Assembly (NCBI GenBank): GCA_002724245.1 | Contig: PBOG01000056.1 | Span: forward strand, 10,420 to 47,771 | Direction of reading: 5' to 3' | DNA from: Planctomycetaceae bacterium | GTDB lineage: Bacteria > Planctomycetota > Planctomycetia > Pirellulales > Pirellulaceae | DNA length: 37,352 bases | In this document: in pieces, positions 25,364 to 34,695 of the stretch | Layout of the letters: each line of letters begins with the position of its first letter | Numbering within the stretch: position 1 is the first letter of the stretch | Notes under the pieces: generated by a model | Seen by the model: only the letters and a program-made list of their open reading frames with translations | Databases searched by the model: none | What the model was told of the DNA's origin: nothing | Program-made: the position numbers and the translations under genes

Positions 25364-26317
25364 TCAAGACCCTTCGGCTGCATCGCGATTCTGTGTGCTA
25401 CTACGCACCGACGAAATTAAATCGGCCGCACCTTGAGAAAGCAGGTCTTCTGCAACCCGTTGCCCCAGGCCAGCCGCCTTCTCCGGCGGTGCTGAATGTG
25501 AAGCAAAAACGCGTTCTTGACCATCTTCATTGAGTACAACGCCGTCCAAACTCAATACAGCGTCAGCAACGCGTCCCCATGCGCCAACAGGTGCCAGGCA
25601 ACCTCCCCGAAGTGCTGCCAGCATCTGCCGTTCCGCCGTCACGGCGGCCCTTGTTTCCGCATGGTCGAGTGGAGCGAGCAGTTCACGCACTGCGACGTCA
25701 TCCGCACGCGTCTCTAGTCCTAAGGCGCCTTGCCCTACAGCAGGTAACATGACCTCAGGCGCTAACCGCTGAGTAATCCGCGCCGCCAGACCCAGTCGTA
25801 CCAACCCGGCTTCGGCGAGCAGAATCGCGTCAAATTCACCAGCATCCAGCTTCTTCAAACGCGTATCTACGTTACCGCGAATCTCTCGAATGTCCAGATC
25901 TGGACGCAGCCGTAACAACTGGGTACGCCGCCGCAAGCTACCCGTCCCGACAACCGCTCCGTCTGGTAACTGATCCAATTCACCCCACTGATTACTGACG
26001 TAAGCATCCAGCATTCCTGCCCTGGGCGGCACTGCCGCGAGCACCAAACCTGGTACATCGTCGGTCGGTAGATCCTTGAGGCTATGTACTGCCAGATCAA
26101 CCTGCCCGTCCAACAAGGCCTGCTGGATTTTTTTGGTAAACAAACCTTGTCCACCAACCGATCCAAGTGGACCTGAAACGACGTCTCCGCGCGTTGTGAT
26201 TGGTATCAACTCAACGTCAACACCGCGCTCGCCCAACTGGGATGCAACCCAATCGGACTGCCAACGCGCCAATGGGCTATTGCGAGTCCCTAACCGTAAA
26301 CCGGCGCTGCTAGTCAT
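25364..26317 (-). CDS. hemC: Hydroxymethylbilane synthase (porphobilinogen deaminase)
   Basis: 317 residues, normal length. It condenses four porphobilinogens into hydroxymethylbilane in haem biosynthesis, in the cytoplasm. Visible are the N-terminal LRLGTRNSPLARWQ, GLFTKKIQQAL, the catalytic Asp82 in VHSLKDLPTD, the substrate-binding VGTGSLRRRTQLL (123-135) and Cys240 in LRGGCLAPVGAWG, which anchors the dipyrromethane cofactor. ATG at 26317. It is the last gene of the comF, DUF502, hemC minus-strand run, 71 bp after its upstream neighbour; no other haem gene is in view. Confidence 0.97.
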   Translation of the reverse strand: MTSSAGLRLGTRNSPLARWQSDWVASQLGERGVDVELIPITTRGDVVSGPLGSVGGQGLFTKKIQQALLDGQVDLAVHSLKDLPTDDVPGLVLAAVPPRAGMLDAYVSNQWGELDQLPDGAVVGTGSLRRRTQLLRLRPDLDIREIRGNVDTRLKKLDAGEFDAILLAEAGLVRLGLAARITQRLAPEVMLPAVGQGALGLETRADDVAVRELLAPLDHAETRAAVTAERQMLAALRGGCLAPVGAWGRVADAVLSLDGVVLNEDGQERVFASHSAPPEKAAGLGQRVAEDLLSQGAADLISSVRSSTQNRDAAEGS

Positions 26318-26388
26318 ATTTCCGTTTCATAAGCTCTGCAACTGATCTTTATCACGGTCGAACCGCACACGACCTGTCTCCCGCCTCG

Positions 26389-27351
26389 TTACTCCGCCGT
26401 CAGCGTGTTATCCGATGTCGAACCTGCGTGCCCCGGCGATGACAGCTCCATACCTTCACGTTTGTTGAGCGCTGATGCGATCGCAGCTGCAACATCAGAT
26501 CCCTGCTGTTGCGGTGGAACAACGACCCCACAACTCACGACGAATTGAATCGCCTGATCGATTGTGATATCCAGATCAATGGTATCACTCTTCGGCGCTG
26601 TGATCGTAAAACCAGTCGCCGGCATCGGAGAAGTCGGCATGAGAATACTCAAGACAGGTTCTTTCGCAGCCGACCGGATTTCCCTCATGCTTTCTCCGGT
26701 GACAAAACCAATCGACCAGATTCCCCGCCGCGGGTACTCAATCGCCACCACGCGATTGAATTCGATTTCGCGTTCACTAAATACAAAATCCGTAACTTGC
26801 TTGACCGCTGAGTAGACATTACGAATCAGGGGGACGCGCTGAATCACACCTTCACATGTTGCCCATAAGAAACTCCCGAATCCCGCCGCCAGGAACTTGC
26901 CCAATAAATAAAGCACCAGAATAAATGCCGCCAAAAACGCAGGAATTACCACGGTCCGCCGCAAATACTGCAAGGCAACATAACGATCATAAAACGCTAG
27001 CGCTGTCAGTTGATTGGTCGCTAGTGAATCGGATCCTGTCTGCTGCCGCAGTGCGTTGTAGTTCAAAACATGCGTTTGCGGAACCAGTTTTTCATCCAAC
27101 GTCACCTCGTACTTGTGACGCTCACTTTCAGGTACTTTCGCTGGGTCTTGGATATCTGCAACAATTTCAACAAGGACCCAACGGGCCGCACCTTCGATGG
27201 GCTCCAAGACGCGGGTTTCGATCGTCGTCCAAGCCCAAATAAATAACAAAATCGTAAGCAACGGAGGCAGCACAACCCCCAAGCCCCGCAAAACAGCTCG
27301 GCGAACTGGCCGCGACCTGCTCTTATTGCGTGCTGACTTTGATTCCGACAT
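26389..27351 (-). CDS. DUF502 family membrane protein
   Basis: 320 residues with a basic N-terminus (SKSARNKSRSRPVRRA) and two membrane spans: about residues 23-43 (GLGVVLPPLLTILLFIWAW) and 134-156 (VVIPAFLAAFILVLYLLGKF). The blocks IQRVPLIRNVYSAVKQVTDF, VVAIEYPRRGIWSIGFVTG and LSILMPTSPMPATGF are DUF502 hallmarks. The first span is followed by an insert of about 80 residues (EIVADIQDPAKVPESERHKY and on) longer than in typical ~200-residue members. The C-terminus ends in a low-complexity hydrophilic tail. Role unknown; inner membrane. No clear ribosome site before the ATG at 27351. Confidence 0.9.
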   Translation of the reverse strand: MSESKSARNKSRSRPVRRAVLRGLGVVLPPLLTILLFIWAWTTIETRVLEPIEGAARWVLVEIVADIQDPAKVPESERHKYEVTLDEKLVPQTHVLNYNALRQQTGSDSLATNQLTALAFYDRYVALQYLRRTVVIPAFLAAFILVLYLLGKFLAAGFGSFLWATCEGVIQRVPLIRNVYSAVKQVTDFVFSEREIEFNRVVAIEYPRRGIWSIGFVTGESMREIRSAAKEPVLSILMPTSPMPATGFTITAPKSDTIDLDITIDQAIQFVVSCGVVVPPQQQGSDVAAAIASALNKREGMELSSPGHAGSTSDNTLTAE

Positions 27352-27489
27352 GAAACAACAACCAAAAGTAAAAAACAGGGCAACCCAAAATTTTTCACCA
27401 AGCGTTTAGCGCACTCGGTCACTCGCGTCTGCTGACATCGGCAGCTTTCAATACAGAAATGGTCGGAAAAGTTTGACCAACAACGATAC

Positions 27490-28290
27490 CTACAGTAGCT
27501 CCCTTTTCAATCGCGCCAAGAACCTGGGCAAGATTCCAGGAGAAGCCTGCACTCCAATACCGCGAGCAACGACCGCAATCGTGACTTTTGCAACACCGGC
27601 GGATTTCACAACCCTGGCAACTTCACCGGCCGTTGCCCCGGTAGTCATCACATCGTCAATTACCAGCACGTGACATTCCTTTATATCGTAGCGGGACACT
27701 GCGCGAAACGCACCTCGTACGTTCTGCTGCCGTAAACTCATCGGCAAACTCGATTGTTTCTGGCAGTTCCGTTGGTACTTGACCCAATTCGATACAACCG
27801 GGAGTTGAAGCGTTCCAGCGACAGATTGGGCAAGAATTTCCACATTATTTACTCCACGGCGAATTCGCCGATGCCAGAGCATCGGCACCGGCACAACCAC
27901 ATCCGGCAACACGCCCCCAAACCATTCCTCAAGTTTAGTTGCCAAGAGAACACCCATGGAAATAACCAGCGGTTCTTCCGCAACCCGCTTCATACGCAAA
28001 ACGGCTTGACGCAAGTCACCGTCGTAAATTCCCAAAGTCACGGCATCATCAAAAGGGCGACGCTGCAGATGACACTGCAGACAAACCTCATCCACCAGCG
28101 CAAAAGCTGAAACAGGCACACCGCAACCACCGCAAAAAGAAATATCGACACATCGAAACCGCTGACTGCAACACGTGCAGAAAAGGGGCAATCCGAAATG
28201 CTCAGGCAAGAAACAGCCACAGTAAACACAATGCGGTGGAAAAAGCAGGTTCAGAAGGTGGTCGTAACTACGCTGCAGTAAACCCACCAT
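27490..28290 (-). CDS. ComF family phosphoribosyltransferase-like protein
   Basis: 266 residues from the ATG at 28290. The frame is open to a GTG at 28401 (303 residues), which has a weak AGG 6 nt upstream, but the extra residues are Arg-rich and the short form fits the usual start (NLLFPPHCVYCG soon after the N-terminus). A zinc-ribbon-like Cys set (CVYCG, FCTCCSQRF, FCGGCG, CLQC) precedes a PRTase domain with VVPVPMLWHRRIRRGVNN and the PRPP-binding loop VLVIDDVMTTGATAGE. In competent bacteria ComF acts in DNA uptake; elsewhere the family is widespread and its reaction unproven. It heads the run leading to DUF502 and hemC and is divergent from the aminotransferase gene. Confidence 0.92.
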   Translation of the reverse strand: MVGLLQRSYDHLLNLLFPPHCVYCGCFLPEHFGLPLFCTCCSQRFRCVDISFCGGCGVPVSAFALVDEVCLQCHLQRRPFDDAVTLGIYDGDLRQAVLRMKRVAEEPLVISMGVLLATKLEEWFGGVLPDVVVPVPMLWHRRIRRGVNNVEILAQSVAGTLQLPVVSNWVKYQRNCQKQSSLPMSLRQQNVRGAFRAVSRYDIKECHVLVIDDVMTTGATAGEVARVVKSAGVAKVTIAVVARGIGVQASPGILPRFLARLKRELL

Positions 28291-28481
28291 TGCGCGCAAC
28301 GGTGGTCGCCGCTGGTGGGACAATCTTGCCTTGCATCGCGCCATAGAGAGAGTCACAATCCGCACCACAAGACGAGGCGTAGGTCGATTCCGACAACGCA
28401 CAGATGACCTGCGCGATTACCATCTCTCCAGCGTACAGCATACCACCCATTAGAACCACTTTCTTTTTTTTGGAACAAGTC

Positions 28482-29762
28482 GTGCACGAGATCAGAGAAC
28501 CCGAATTTCAACCCAGTCAACGAGCGCAGCAAGCGGCCGGACAGCCGATTGCCGCGTTAATGGACCAGGCTTTGTCACGACCCGATCTGATTTCTTTGGC
28601 GGCTGGATTCGTTGACCAGGTCTCACTACCGGTTGAACCAACACGGACTGCGGTGGACGCATTGATGAGCGATCAGAGCAGCGCGCTCGCTGCATTGCAG
28701 TACGGGCCCAGCAATGGCGATCGACAACTGCGGGCAATGCTCATCGAACGCCTGGAGCAAACCGACTTTGGCGGTCAGCCTAGAATGATATCTCCTGACC
28801 AGATGCTCATCACCCCAGGGAGTAACCAATTACTCTACCTGATTGGCGACACGATTCTGGATCCAGGTGACATCGTACTCTGTGCCGCACCTACCTACTT
28901 TGTTTTCCTCAGTATCCTCAAGAACCTCGGGGCGAGAGCTATCGGCATTGACTCCGATGGAGAAGGAATGATCCCGGACGCACTCCTGGAAGTACTCCGA
29001 GAATTACAGAAATCGGGTGACATCAAACGTGTCAAAGCAATTTATCTGACTCCTTATTTTGACAATCCCCGTGGCGTCACGATGCCTTTACACCGGCGGG
29101 AGGCAATTATCACGATCGCAAAAGAGTGGTCACGGGAAAGGCCTCTGTACGTGCTTGCAGACAATGCCTATCGCGAACTGCGTTACGATTGCGAAGACAT
29201 ACCATCGTTACTGGCACTCGATGACAACCAACAGACCGTTGTTGAAATTGGGACTTTTTCAAAATCATTTTCACCTGGTTTACGCGTCGGCTGGGGAATC
29301 CTGCCACCAGCACTTCTACAACCAGTCCAATCCCAAAAAGGCAACCTCGACTTTGGTTCGCCTTATTTCAGTCAGCGGATCATGGCAAAAATCCTCGAAC
29401 TTCAACTGTATGATCGTCATATCGCAACGATCCGGGAGTGCTACCAGACCAAAAGAAATGCAATGTGTGCTGCTCTGGAAGATGCATTTCAAGACGTTTC
29501 AGAAATACGCTGGCAACGCCCGCATGGAGGGCTCTACATCTGGATCGAACTCCCAGAATATCTTGCCGCGGGTCCCGATGGCAGACTACTCGAGACAACT
29601 CTGGATGAAGGCACCTTTTACGTGCCTGGCGAATACTGTTTTCCCAGTGAAGGTACTTCACCGCGGAAAAACACATTGAGGCTGAGCTTTGGTGTCCAAC
29701 CTCCAGAACAACTGCATCAAGGCGTCATAGCCTTGAGGCGCGCGTTGGACAAGTGCATGTAA
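28482..29762 (+). CDS. PLP-dependent aminotransferase, 2-aminoadipate/MocR-type class I/II
   Basis: 426 residues from the GTG at 28482, which has GGAA 6 nt upstream; a TTG at 28470 and a longer frame from 28404 are alternatives. It is fold-type I and uses pyridoxal phosphate to transaminate an unidentified amino acid in the cytoplasm. Visible are ISLAAGFVDQVSLP near the start, LQYGPSNGDRQLRAML, ITPGSNQLLYLIGDTILDPGD, the YLTPYFDNPRG loop, LADNAYRELRY (PLP-binding Asp/Tyr) and the Schiff-base Lys near residue 261 in IGTFSKSFSPGLRVGW; RLSFG lies near the C-terminus. There is no N-terminal GntR domain, so it is an enzyme and not a MocR regulator. It converges on the membrane-protein gene, 62 bp away. 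Confidence 0.93.
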   Translation: MHEIREPEFQPSQRAQQAAGQPIAALMDQALSRPDLISLAAGFVDQVSLPVEPTRTAVDALMSDQSSALAALQYGPSNGDRQLRAMLIERLEQTDFGGQPRMISPDQMLITPGSNQLLYLIGDTILDPGDIVLCAAPTYFVFLSILKNLGARAIGIDSDGEGMIPDALLEVLRELQKSGDIKRVKAIYLTPYFDNPRGVTMPLHRREAIITIAKEWSRERPLYVLADNAYRELRYDCEDIPSLLALDDNQQTVVEIGTFSKSFSPGLRVGWGILPPALLQPVQSQKGNLDFGSPYFSQRIMAKILELQLYDRHIATIRECYQTKRNAMCAALEDAFQDVSEIRWQRPHGGLYIWIELPEYLAAGPDGRLLETTLDEGTFYVPGEYCFPSEGTSPRKNTLRLSFGVQPPEQLHQGVIALRRALDKCM

Positions 29763-29824
29763 GAACTGAACTTCCGAGTCAACGTCATCCAGGTTTGCTG
29801 TTCGCCTGTGGAACCAGCGACCCA

Positions 29825-31672
29825 TCAGTCCATCAGCAACACCTGCTTGCCTTCCACTTGGTGGAGCGATCGCAACTGATAAAAAATCAATTGCCCCAAT
29901 CCGGAACGATCCTGCTCAAATATTCGCAACGCCTCAAACGTAACCTTCTGCGGCGTATCTTCCACCTGGAGTAAATGGCGATCGAGATACAACTCCCACA
30001 ATCTCAGCGTCTGGTGCGCCTGCTCACGAGCCGACTTGCCGGGAGGAATATGCAAGACAAACAAGACATCCGGCCGGCCAACTGCCTGAGTAATTAGCTC
30101 GGTGCCTGTGCGGGCTTTCAACTCATGCAAGATACGGTAATAACGGGGCGAACGGATCCAACTTCCCGCGGGCAGCAGCCGCATAGAAGCCAGACCATCT
30201 CGTCCGCGCAGGGGATGCACCGCATCAAAACCAAGCGCGTGCCTGGGATCCAACCTTATCAATAACGGCGGCTTCACGGATGCTCCGGCCAATTCTCGCA
30301 TGCTTGCCTGGACAAACCGCAACCGGGCACGTTCCGTAAACAGAGAACTCCGGTCTGCCCGCGCTGCCTGAACCCCCAGTAAACAAGCAACAGCAAACAA
30401 GCCCCAAGTGATACTGGAACGAAAACGGCCTGCCAGCTTTTGCGGAAATGAAAGAGGATTAGGTGACAATACCAATTGGGACAATACCAATAAGGTACCC
30501 AAGAAATAGAGCATCAACGGCAGACTGATTCGTGAAGGCATTCGATACCAGGTCAGAAACAACATCAAACCCAACGGCAATCCTGCAACGATTCCAGTTT
30601 GCAAACATCGCATGCGAAAGGCTCCCCACAACTGAGACCACTCGTGCAATATCAATGCCAGCAAGACACATCCAATGAGCGGAAGAAAATTACGGTTCGC
30701 TTGCCACAAGTAGTTCAGTCCAGAACGAATCTGCGCCAGACTCAGCGGGAACGGTGGTTGGTTCTTGGCTAGAAATTTAGCGACACGCTGTGGGCTAAAG
30801 CGATCTTCGTCGTACAAGAACCAACGACTACGGTAGAGTTCGTAATCCTCCAGAAGCCAATCTGCGTCGCGAATCGCATCTTTCGTGCCGGGACCTTCGC
30901 GACCGCTCGGCCGGTCATGAAACTGTGCGCGCAACCGGGAATAAGTCACGTAGCGTTGAGCTGCTTCCGTTTGCCCGTCCCAGGAACTCCACACCTGGTC
31001 CACCGCGACCAGCAGGAGACAGGGTGCAATCCATCGTACCAGAGAGCGCCGATCGGTCTGTTTGGTGTACAGCAATAATGGCAACGCAAAGACCGTGAAA
31101 TACAACGCAAGCGGCGCTCGCCAAAGATACGACAACATCCACGCACCACTGAGAATCCAACATTGCAGTCGAAATGGCCTGCCAAGGTGCAACCAACGGA
31201 ACAGGTAAAGAAAAACCCCCAACTCCAACCAGAGAGTGACCGAGGTAAAGGTCACCGCAAGGAGACAATGTCCCAATGCAATCGTCCAGGCAGGCAATAT
31301 CAGAATTCTCGATCGACGGTCTGGAACTCCATACCAGAAATTCGACACGGCAAAGCCGCTCGCCAACCACGCACAGCAGTACAAGACCAGCCCATACCAG
31401 GGTACCGAGGGTGCTGACAGATACAACAAATAAAACGTCTGCGATAAGATTCTGGAGATGAACCAACCCGTCTGACCTGCTGGAAAACCGTCAATCCCCG
31501 ACAACGCCATGACGACTCCAAAGTCATCATTTACGTCATACTTGACCGGCAGACAAATGACCGTGGCAACCACGCACACCGCAGCCGCAAATAAACCTCG
31601 TGACAACCCGAAATCAGCGGGAATCTGAACGTCACTTCGCCACCATTGGAGCCACTTTTTGCGCCGGTTCAT
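29825..31672 (-). CDS. Polytopic membrane protein, possible GT-C-type glycosyltransferase
   Basis: 615 residues with a basic N-terminus (MNRRKKWLQWWR) and roughly nine to eleven hydrophobic spans in residues 24-440, followed by a soluble C-terminal domain of about 170 residues. After the first span the loop reads KYDVNDDFGVVMALSG, close to the acidic NDD-type loop seen in bacterial membrane proteins grouped with GT-C glycosyltransferases, where such an Asp is catalytic. I did not recognise a named family. CAGG lies 6 nt before the ATG. It sits 117 bp downstream of the ATPase gene on the same strand and may share its transcript. An O-antigen or wall-glycan role is only a guess. Confidence 0.8.
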   Translation of the reverse strand: MNRRKKWLQWWRSDVQIPADFGLSRGLFAAAVCVVATVICLPVKYDVNDDFGVVMALSGIDGFPAGQTGWFISRILSQTFYLLYLSAPSVPWYGLVLYCCAWLASGFAVSNFWYGVPDRRSRILILPAWTIALGHCLLAVTFTSVTLWLELGVFLYLFRWLHLGRPFRLQCWILSGAWMLSYLWRAPLALYFTVFALPLLLYTKQTDRRSLVRWIAPCLLLVAVDQVWSSWDGQTEAAQRYVTYSRLRAQFHDRPSGREGPGTKDAIRDADWLLEDYELYRSRWFLYDEDRFSPQRVAKFLAKNQPPFPLSLAQIRSGLNYLWQANRNFLPLIGCVLLALILHEWSQLWGAFRMRCLQTGIVAGLPLGLMLFLTWYRMPSRISLPLMLYFLGTLLVLSQLVLSPNPLSFPQKLAGRFRSSITWGLFAVACLLGVQAARADRSSLFTERARLRFVQASMRELAGASVKPPLLIRLDPRHALGFDAVHPLRGRDGLASMRLLPAGSWIRSPRYYRILHELKARTGTELITQAVGRPDVLFVLHIPPGKSAREQAHQTLRLWELYLDRHLLQVEDTPQKVTFEALRIFEQDRSGLGQLIFYQLRSLHQVEGKQVLLMD

Positions 31673-31789
31673 AAGTTACCTGTTCGGTCCCACCTGTGCG
31701 CACTGTTTTCACAGGCAGGCCAGCTAGACTCTGAATTCGCTACGACACCATTGATCCCGAAGTGCGCCCAAAGCCAAACCACGTACCGA

Positions 31790-32680
31790 CTAACCGCCCA
31801 CGATGCGAACTCCCCGGTCATCGATTTCAAAGGGAAGAATACGATCGCTACAACTACTACCGCGGTGCTTGGCAATGTACATCGCGCGACGGACCTGAAG
31901 ACCGTCTTGAATTTTTCCCATATAGATCAGCGTGTTGGCATTCGACAACGCATCCCCTTCATCCAAAGGCCGAGCAATCATCTCATTCAACAAACTCTCA
32001 TGAGCGGTATACAGCAACACACAGCCAATCTCATTCGCTGGATAGACATGCCGCTCAGCTTGTGCCGCATGGGCGCGAAATGTCTCGCGAAATAGATCTC
32101 GCGCCACCCATTCCGGATCTTTTCGAATAATCTGATGGTATACGTACTCAAAAAGATTTAACTGTATCGACTCATGAGGTCGCTCGGCTGGTTCAACCCC
32201 ATCAATCACGACACGCCGAGTTCCATGAATAAAATTGCCGTAAAGAAATGCGATGGCAGAACGAAGCCTCGCATTTAACTCCGCCTGCCAATGTCGCCAC
32301 TGATCCCAGTCAAGGTCCTGCTTCGTGACCCGCCGGCCTCGGTAGTCAAAGACGTGCAGATAATCAGCACGCACCGCCTCTGCATCAAAAACAGCCTCCA
32401 GTGCAGGATTCGTGTCACCTCGCGCAGTCAACATCTTCCAACGAAACATCCGTTCGGCATAATCATCGTGACTTTGCGAATCGCCACGTGCGCAGACATC
32501 AAAGACCACGCCGCGATTTCCCTCCTGAGACGCACCTGCGTTGGCAAACTGGAGGCCAAGCTGGGTTTTTCCTACTCCTGTAGCACCTACGATCACGGTC
32601 AATGTTCCGGGCAGTAATCCACCACCAAGACAGTCGTCCAGACCAGGCACACCGGTTGATTGGCGCTGCAACTCACTCAT
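31790..32680 (-). CDS. RecA-superfamily (KaiC-like) ATPase
   Basis: 296 residues, one ATPase domain. The N-terminus STGVPGLDDCLGGGLLPGT followed by Walker A GATGVGKT (32-39) is the KaiC/RadA pattern. RRVVIDGVEP supplies a Walker B-like Asp near residue 160, and IGCVLLYTAHE and LPFEIDDRGVRI match late KaiC strands. Where KaiC has paired catalytic Glu after the second strand, this protein reads GVVFDVCARGDSQSHDD, so the clock-type Glu pair is missing. An insert rich in Trp, Arg and Asp (about residues 105-215) separates the Walker motifs. It begins 27 bp after the stop of paralogue B and was probably co-transcribed with it. Cytoplasmic; partner unknown. Confidence 0.86.
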   Translation of the reverse strand: MSELQRQSTGVPGLDDCLGGGLLPGTLTVIVGATGVGKTQLGLQFANAGASQEGNRGVVFDVCARGDSQSHDDYAERMFRWKMLTARGDTNPALEAVFDAEAVRADYLHVFDYRGRRVTKQDLDWDQWRHWQAELNARLRSAIAFLYGNFIHGTRRVVIDGVEPAERPHESIQLNLFEYVYHQIIRKDPEWVARDLFRETFRAHAAQAERHVYPANEIGCVLLYTAHESLLNEMIARPLDEGDALSNANTLIYMGKIQDGLQVRRAMYIAKHRGSSCSDRILPFEIDDRGVRIVGG

Positions 32681-32707
32681 CTCTTGGTAATCCGTTTATC
32701 TGGCTGG

Positions 32708-34522
32708 CTATCGCTGCCAGGGAAAGCTGGTTGTCGGTTGATTAGCATATCGCTGCATTTTGATTTTCAGTCTTGCTCCTGAACCAGCGGCCAATCGGAC
32801 GGTAACTTGTGATGCATTTACCTGGACCGTCTGATCGCCCCAATTGACTTGCTGAAAATGATGTTCCGCATAACCACCCGCTTGCATGACTAACTCCCGA
32901 TCGTGCAACTGGCTGGTATTAACAAGTGTCACCGCAACTTCGTCTGCAGACAAATGATCGACGAGCGCCGCGACATCGTCCGGCAACCCGGCACGGCGCA
33001 ACACTGGATCAAAGTAACGCAAGCGACAGTGCAACACGCTTGCACGACGCTGGACGTGTATTCCACCCAACATCAACTGGATCAGTGAGCTGACTTGCGC
33101 CGGATTATATTTCATCGAATCATCGGACAAGCGGGTGTCCGGAGTCGTTGCATCATCACGCATCGCTGCGACCTTGTCTCGAACCAGGGAGAGATCAGCG
33201 CGGAGAGCGGTCTCAGGATAGGCCGTGTTTTTGCCATCCAGGTAAGACAACCAGGGCGTCGCGGGAACCCGCAGTCGATCACTTTGACGCATCGACAAAT
33301 AGTACAACTCCAGTGCATTGTACTGATAAGGTTGCGGCAAAAACTGATACCAGCCTTGATCACCGTACATCCTTGGATACATCGCAATTCCATCTACAAT
33401 TTTCTGTTGCGCGTTGATGGCATCGGTTTGTTTGCGCCAAACATCTAGATACTTGTCATCGCCCGTTAACAAATAGGCATTCATGAAACCGATAAAACTC
33501 CAATACGTCCGATTACGGTGTGCCAGACCGCCCGTCTGAGGCACCACAACAGTGAACCCCCAACCGTACGTACCTCCATACCACTTGCCGTCACATTCCC
33601 CACCAATGGTTCCGTCCAATCCAATATTGCTGGGAATAATGTTCTGGTTCTTGACCATTCGCTGGTGCCACGCATCCACATAGCCAAGCAGCCACTCCCG
33701 ATATTTGGGCTGGTGTGAAATCATATACGCGTTCAGTGCCAGCGTGGTCGAAAGCAAATTCAACGGGTGGTCACCAACCACGTCGTTGTAATCCTTGAAA
33801 TGGGCCAGCATCTCTTCGTAGCTTCTCTCGCCATGAGCAAGGTCAAAGCGATGCTCCACTTCAATTGGATCACCAGTCCAATCGAGACCTGTCGCCTTCC
33901 GCATCAGAGGCCCTCGACTCCCATTGATCATGCTACGGATGATCTTGTGCTGGGGGTCGTAATTGGGCGCTCCAGGGTCCTCGTTCATGTAGAAGCCGGC
34001 GTAGCGACGAGTCCGGTGCCACCAGGATCGCGACTGGGGATCACTAAGCCCGAGGAGATTAAAAACCCCGAGCCCCTCCCCGTTGTGCTGCCAGTCAAAC
34101 ATGACCGGAAATTCTTTGTAGTACATGCCGTCTCGTGCAAATGGAACTTCAACGGTCTTGGCTTCGGTGTATTGCCGCAGATGGCCTTCCCAGGCTTTCC
34201 GCACCATGCTGAGAACACGCTTGGATCCGCCCAGGGCGTGTAACGTCGGCCAGTCATTGCAATTCTCGATCGCATCGTCGGGCCCGTCGTCGCCACCCCA
34301 ACGCTCCACACAAAGGAGATACCCGCGCTCATCAAAAAAACGCTCGAAAAACTCTTCACAAGCAAGGCTACTCGTCTCCAATAACTGGCGTTCCAAAAGC
34401 GCCCAGGTGGGAGGACTCATCAGATCATTGATCCGAACCTCAGGATCCGCGGCGGATACAGAGGCAGGATGCAAACCAATCAGACACAGTAACCACGTCA
34501 ACCCGGCAATTCGTACGTGCAT
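32708..34522 (-). CDS. Exported protein of unknown function, paralogue B
   Basis: 604 residues; AGGG lies 7 nt before the ATG. A signal peptide (MHVRIAGLTWLLCLIGLHPA, then SVSAAD) predicts export. It shares full-length collinearity with paralogue A at 14734-16542, including CVERWGGDDGPDDAIENC, VPFARDGMYYKEFPVMFDW, NYDPQHKIIRS, NIGLDGTIGG, YGWGFTVVVPQTGGLAHR and TTPDTRLSDDSMKYNPAQ. Coding DNA of the two differs at many third positions (GAGCGTTGGGGTGGC here against GAGCGGTGGGGAGGT), so the duplication is old and protein sequence is under constraint. No catalytic family recognised; an extracytoplasmic carbohydrate-active enzyme is the leading guess. Upstream gene is an FG-GAP propeller, 173 bp away; downstream is the KaiC-like ATPase. 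Confidence 0.88.
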   Translation of the reverse strand: MHVRIAGLTWLLCLIGLHPASVSAADPEVRINDLMSPPTWALLERQLLETSSLACEEFFERFFDERGYLLCVERWGGDDGPDDAIENCNDWPTLHALGGSKRVLSMVRKAWEGHLRQYTEAKTVEVPFARDGMYYKEFPVMFDWQHNGEGLGVFNLLGLSDPQSRSWWHRTRRYAGFYMNEDPGAPNYDPQHKIIRSMINGSRGPLMRKATGLDWTGDPIEVEHRFDLAHGERSYEEMLAHFKDYNDVVGDHPLNLLSTTLALNAYMISHQPKYREWLLGYVDAWHQRMVKNQNIIPSNIGLDGTIGGECDGKWYGGTYGWGFTVVVPQTGGLAHRNRTYWSFIGFMNAYLLTGDDKYLDVWRKQTDAINAQQKIVDGIAMYPRMYGDQGWYQFLPQPYQYNALELYYLSMRQSDRLRVPATPWLSYLDGKNTAYPETALRADLSLVRDKVAAMRDDATTPDTRLSDDSMKYNPAQVSSLIQLMLGGIHVQRRASVLHCRLRYFDPVLRRAGLPDDVAALVDHLSADEVAVTLVNTSQLHDRELVMQAGGYAEHHFQQVNWGDQTVQVNASQVTVRLAAGSGARLKIKMQRYANQPTTSFPWQR

Positions 34523-34695
34523 TGCGAGACCCTATAGATTCAGAGAGCTGGCCAACGTAAAAGTAACGCTGGGAAAACTACAAGAAGATACGACAACAGA
34601 CAGCCTGGTGTGCCACATCCATTTCGTCGGCAACGCGACAACATCGTCAACGGAACCATGACCGTTTTATACCGGATCAGCAAATCGCCAGGAAT

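Noticed and set aside
28268-28459. 63-codon minus-strand open frame upstream of comF
   Set aside because: Overlaps the comF start in another frame, GTG start without a ribosome site, no recognisable family.
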